In this document: piece after piece, positions 61,200-64,000 of the stretch | Position numbering within the stretch: the first letter of the stretch is position 1 | How the letters are laid out: every line of letters starts with the position of its first letter | NCBI GenBank assembly: GCA_028023455.1 | Contig: JAQFVV010000018.1 | Coordinates: 4,181,800-4,245,799 of the forward strand | Source of the DNA: Epiperipatus broadwayi | Lineage: Eukaryota > Onychophora > Udeonychophora > Euonychophora > Peripatidae | Direction of reading: 5' to 3' | Length of the DNA: 64,000 bases | The notes under the pieces: generated by a model | Told to the model about the DNA's origin: nothing | The model's database searches: none | What the model saw: only the letters and a program-made list of their open reading frames with translations | Position numbers and translations under genes: made by a program

Positions 61200-63060
61200 A
61201 AAAACTATTAGGAAAAAGGTAATGTGATTTGTAAATATCAGAATAGTAGAGGGATCTATACTGTTTAATGATATTTATCATGCTATATTAATTAAAAATG
61301 AATTATGCTAACAAAAAACAAGGTTAGTGATCAATGCATTGATGGTAAATATCAGGTTTTTAGAAATGATTGCTCGTTTGATCTTGAATCAAGGAGTAGA
61401 AGTGATTTTAAAACACTAAAAGAAGGAGTGATTTGTAATAATATTCAGATAGATATCCAATCTAGTTTGGTTGAGATATATGTACTACATGAAAATAAAT
61501 TATTAATTGGTAATGTAAAACAATTGCATATTGCATTGAAGTCTCTGAAGAATAAATGTCTTATCAAAATTATGTATTACCATTGGGAGATTTTAATATT
61601 TTTTTTATATGTCATAGCATCGTCCAGGAGGCGAACCCACAACCGTCTTCAACCAACTACTTGCTTGCAAGGCAGCAGCAATGACCTCTCGGCTAACAAC
61701 GCTTGACGATTTTAATATTTTATTCAAGTTTTCAACAAATAAAATGATTATTTAGAATATTGTAATAATAAAAAAAACTGAAAAGTGTTGTTTAGGGTCA
61801 TAGGTTAGGTCCGATTTAATTCTATTACGTAATCATTTCAGTCAAATAGTTGATTTGATTGATTTTAACCATTTAGAATGTAAGAAGAGTTGCATTATCC
61901 ATTCGTAAATTTTTCTATAGATATAAATTTTGTTAAACTGCTAAAGTGAAACTATATATAGATTTTATAAAAAATAATATTGAGTCTTATCTCAAATTTT
62001 AGATGGACAGTCATATGTTCCCTAAATGATATTGAAAAAACAAGAGTAGTTTTTTAATGCCACTATGACAAATATTATGAATTATTGGATATCATTTTCA
62101 TAATCAAAAAAGGTATGAATAAATATTCTTTTTGGTTTTCTAGAAAATTTATATTAATTATAAAGGGGAAGAATGTTTGACTGCATCAATTTTATTAATT
62201 TTAGAAATTATTTAGATGCGAAAAAAGTCTAACATAATTTTTATATAGAAGTCTACAAAAATATATTAGGCATGATCCAAAGTGTTTTCGGTCACATGCT
62301 GTGTATTTATAAACATCAATCTTATATCAGTAAATAATGATTCAAATATATTAGGTGCAGAAGATTTTAGAAAACAGTTTACTTTAATTCAAACTAATGA
62401 TTTTTCAGCTATAAATGTAAAACTACAGCTTTTTTATAGTTAGTTCTTACACATTTATAGATATTATTCAATTGATTGAAGTATCAAATGATAAAGTAGA
62501 CATTTCTATTAAAGATACCAACGGTAATAAATCTGTTTTTCTTAATGATATTCCCATTTTTAATATTAAAGATTGTGCAGAGTTTTTTGCTCATGCATTA
62601 AATGATATGTTTTTATTGACTTTACAAAAATCTATTTTTCTTGAAGGGTATAATGTATCTAGATTTATTCTGACTTGAAAAAGAGCTGAAAAACAATACA
62701 AAAATTATAGGCCAATATCACTATTATGCAGCATTTCAAAAATTTTTAAAATATGTACATATAATTCCATCTTATTTTGAATCCAGAGATTTATACCCAG
62801 TTTTTAGCATGGATGTTAACTAAAAAAATCAATGGAGATAAATCATGCAATAGTGTTATAAATGAATAAGATCATCCAGATAAAATATATTTTGACCTCT
62901 GTATAGTTTTTGATATAGTAAATAGATTTTTCTTTTCCTTTATAATGATTTAAGTCTTACTTAAATGATCATGCAAATTATATTTTTTACAGTGTTAAAG
63001 ATTGTGAGGTCTACTATTATAAAAATGAAGTTCTACAAAGAAGCATACTTATTTAATTTT
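61200..63060 (+). pseudogene. Decayed non-LTR retrotransposon (NYRPISLL type): endonuclease and RT
   Basis: Endonuclease relic: MLTKNKVSDQCIDGKYQVFRNDCSF (61305) and LPLGDFNI at about 61575-61600, the GDFN active-site motif of apurinic-type LINE endonucleases. After a SINE insertion come linker remains, FFAHALNDMFLLTLQKSIF (pre-RT helix, 62580), KNYRPISLLCSISKIFK (RT motif 1, about 62700) and EVLQRSILI.FCLYI (motif B; family VPQGSILGPLLF; about 63028). Many stops. This is a jockey/CR1-like arrangement. It is cut at the 3' side near the PLE-3 copy at 63075. Confidence 0.75.
61603..61707 (-). mobile_element. tRNA-derived SINE, copy 3, with a perfect 14-bp target duplication
   Basis: The minus strand has A box TAGCCGAGAGG (61685-61695), a CTTGCAAG hairpin, B box GGTTCGCCTCC (61627-61637), GATGCTATGAC and a short A-rich tail. 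GATTTTAATATTTT precedes (61589-61602) and follows (61708-61721) the copy. It is inserted right after the GDFN codons of the LINE endonuclease. A 14-bp duplication and A-tail indicate LINE-driven integration. Confidence 0.88.
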
Positions 63061-63074
63061 GTTTATACATTTAT

Positions 63075-63560
63075 AATATAAACATTAAAAGCATAAAACT
63101 AAACTAATCAATAAATAATCAAAATTATGCCAAATTCACAACTCACTCAAACTAGCCAAGAAAATTAACTCTAAAACACTACCAATGGTTTCGCTGCTAC
63201 AAGCAGACTTCTCAAGTGTAAAGAACTAAAAATAACTTATTCAAACTAAAGATTATCCACAATTCCATTTCCCAAACACCATTAATATTAAAAGAACTTA
63301 TAAATAAATTAATTGCTCCAGAATCATAAATTTTTAATAATAAAGATTTTTTTAATTCTTTTTATTTTATTTCTCTCAAAGAAAACAACCTTAATTTCAT
63401 AAAAATTAATAGAGTGGCCTATATCTATTTCATGGATATATAAACCAGAACTAAGATATTTATTTATAACTCTATTTTTATGTACCTTTATTTGTTCATT
63501 TAAGCCCAAAATACCTGACCTATATATACCTTTTTACAAAACCAAGGGATAATATACACT
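63075..63560 (-). pseudogene. PLE-3 copy c, 3' part
   Basis: The minus frame 63324-63509 reads LNEQIKVHKNRVINKYLSSG, then LYIHEIDIGHSINF and a KIKRIKKIF tail, the C-terminal half of the PLE-3 GIY-YIG domain. The 3' noncoding part (63075-63300) matches the other two copies, including the hammerhead-like segment. It is 5'-truncated just upstream of the nuclease. Confidence 0.8.
63176..63219 (-). ncRNA. Hammerhead-like RNA, PLE-3 copy c (best preserved)
   Basis: On the minus strand: helix I ACAC/GTGT; core TTGAGAA; helix II G-C then, after one unpaired U, CTGCT/AGCAG around TGT; GAAA; helix III ACC/GGT around ATT; cleavage base A. Everything expected of a type I hammerhead is present except core C3 and G8, which are U3 and A8. 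Confidence 0.65.
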
Positions 63561-63689
63561 ATTCCAGGGAAAAAATTATAGAAAGACTATTTCTAGAGTA
63601 ACATATATTATCCCTTATATTGTAAGAAGATATATATATATAATTATAATTGAAATAATATTTTTAAACGGTTTATAAACAATTCAAAC

Positions 63690-63760
63690 AATCTTTAAAT
63701 CCGCAGAAGTACTTTCGGTTACTTTCAAACCTGCCTCAACTGCTATTAAATTCAAAAACT
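63690..63760 (-). ncRNA. Hammerhead-like RNA of a PLE-2 relative
   Basis: On the minus strand: helix I GCAG (complement at 63740-63743) with CTGC (complement at 63703-63706); core strand TTGAGGCA; helix II GGTT/AACC around TGAAAGT; GAAA; then AGTACT and T as in PLE-2. Both helices have sequences different from the PLE-2 copies yet pair fully. The core is one base longer than normal. Confidence 0.55.
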
Positions 63761-63780
63761 AAAAGCGGAAGCAAACATCA

Positions 63781-63990
63781 TCAATTCAAATTCCACGAAT
63801 CTCGTATTTTAATGTTAGAAGCTTGTCGATTTATCAAATGTGTTTTATTCCTGTTTATAAAAATTGCCTCTTTAATTTTTCTTTTACTATGGTTTCTCTC
63901 TTCATGAAGAATTTTCACATTTTCAAAATTAAATTTAAATTTATGTTTACATGTTTTTTCATGATCAAAGAAAACTGAAGAAGATATTAA
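63781..63990 (-). pseudogene. GIY-YIG C-terminus of a PLE-2 relative, running off the window
   Basis: The minus frame ends at the stop complementing 63781-63783. It reads FFDHEKTCKHKFKFNFENVK, ILHEERNHSKRKIKEAIFIN and INRQASNIKIRDSWNLN. PLE-2 has FFDHNVTCNY..., KIKEAMLI and INRQAANIKINELWEN at the same positions, so this is a sister family. About 65 codons are open with no stop. The upstream part is beyond the window edge. No Met start is present because this is an internal piece. Confidence 0.8.
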
Positions 63991-64000
63991 AAAAAAAAAA

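Overview
The window is AT-rich animal (metazoan) nuclear DNA, about three-quarters A+T by eye. It has no host gene that I can recognise and no bacterial-style operon. Nearly every supportable feature is a transposable element or a repeat. The mix is Penelope-like elements (PLEs: reverse transcriptase plus GIY-YIG endonuclease), RTE-type and other non-LTR retrotransposons, a ZBED5-like hAT transposon, tRNA-derived SINEs, hairpin MITEs and long (TA)n tracts. This fits an invertebrate intergenic or intronic region, but the species cannot be named from the sequence. A run of exactly 500 N (59821-60320) is a scaffolding gap.

Layout. 1-15.9 kb: the 3' tail of a PLE at the very start, a 650-base tract with no G, a pyrimidine-rich stretch, dispersed repeats, an orphan GIY-YIG fragment and a hairpin MITE. 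15.9-17.4 kb: PLE-1, the best-preserved element, with about 200-bp inverted terminal repeats. 18.3-20.9 kb: a less AT-rich block of unknown nature (element C) with two protein-like ORFs. 21.2 kb: an RTE relic. 22.3-31.1 kb: two head-to-head PLE-2 copies and a pair of 2.9-kb unknown repeats (A and B) in opposite orientation, one of which splits a PLE-2 reading frame with a 6-bp target duplication. 32-37 kb: RTE relics and MITEs. 37.6-41.8 kb: a decayed hAT with both ends recognisable. 42.5-43.5 kb: a PLE-4 relic. 45.3-46.6 kb: another LINE relic. 47.4-48.1 kb: a 419-bp unit present 1.6 times with a canonical hammerhead ribozyme motif in each copy. 49-57.8 kb: hairpin repeats, SINE and MITEs. 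57.9-59.4 kb: head-to-head PLE-3 copies. 61.2-63.1 kb: a LINE relic split by a SINE. 63.1-64.0 kb: 3' ends of PLE-3 and of a PLE-2 relative.

The main result is a set of self-cleaving-ribozyme-like RNAs. The 47.4-48.1 kb repeat looks like a metazoan retrozyme, with hammerhead core CUGANGA ... GAAA and perfect helices I and III. The 3' regions of the PLE-2 and PLE-3 copies fold into hammerhead-like structures whose helices change together between copies. Most of these have U at core position 3 and A at position 8, where the usual hammerhead has the C3-G8 pair. Most PLE 3' ends and the retrozyme-like array abut (TA)n tracts, consistent with a shared integration machinery. These are readings by eye; covariance-model searches were not run.
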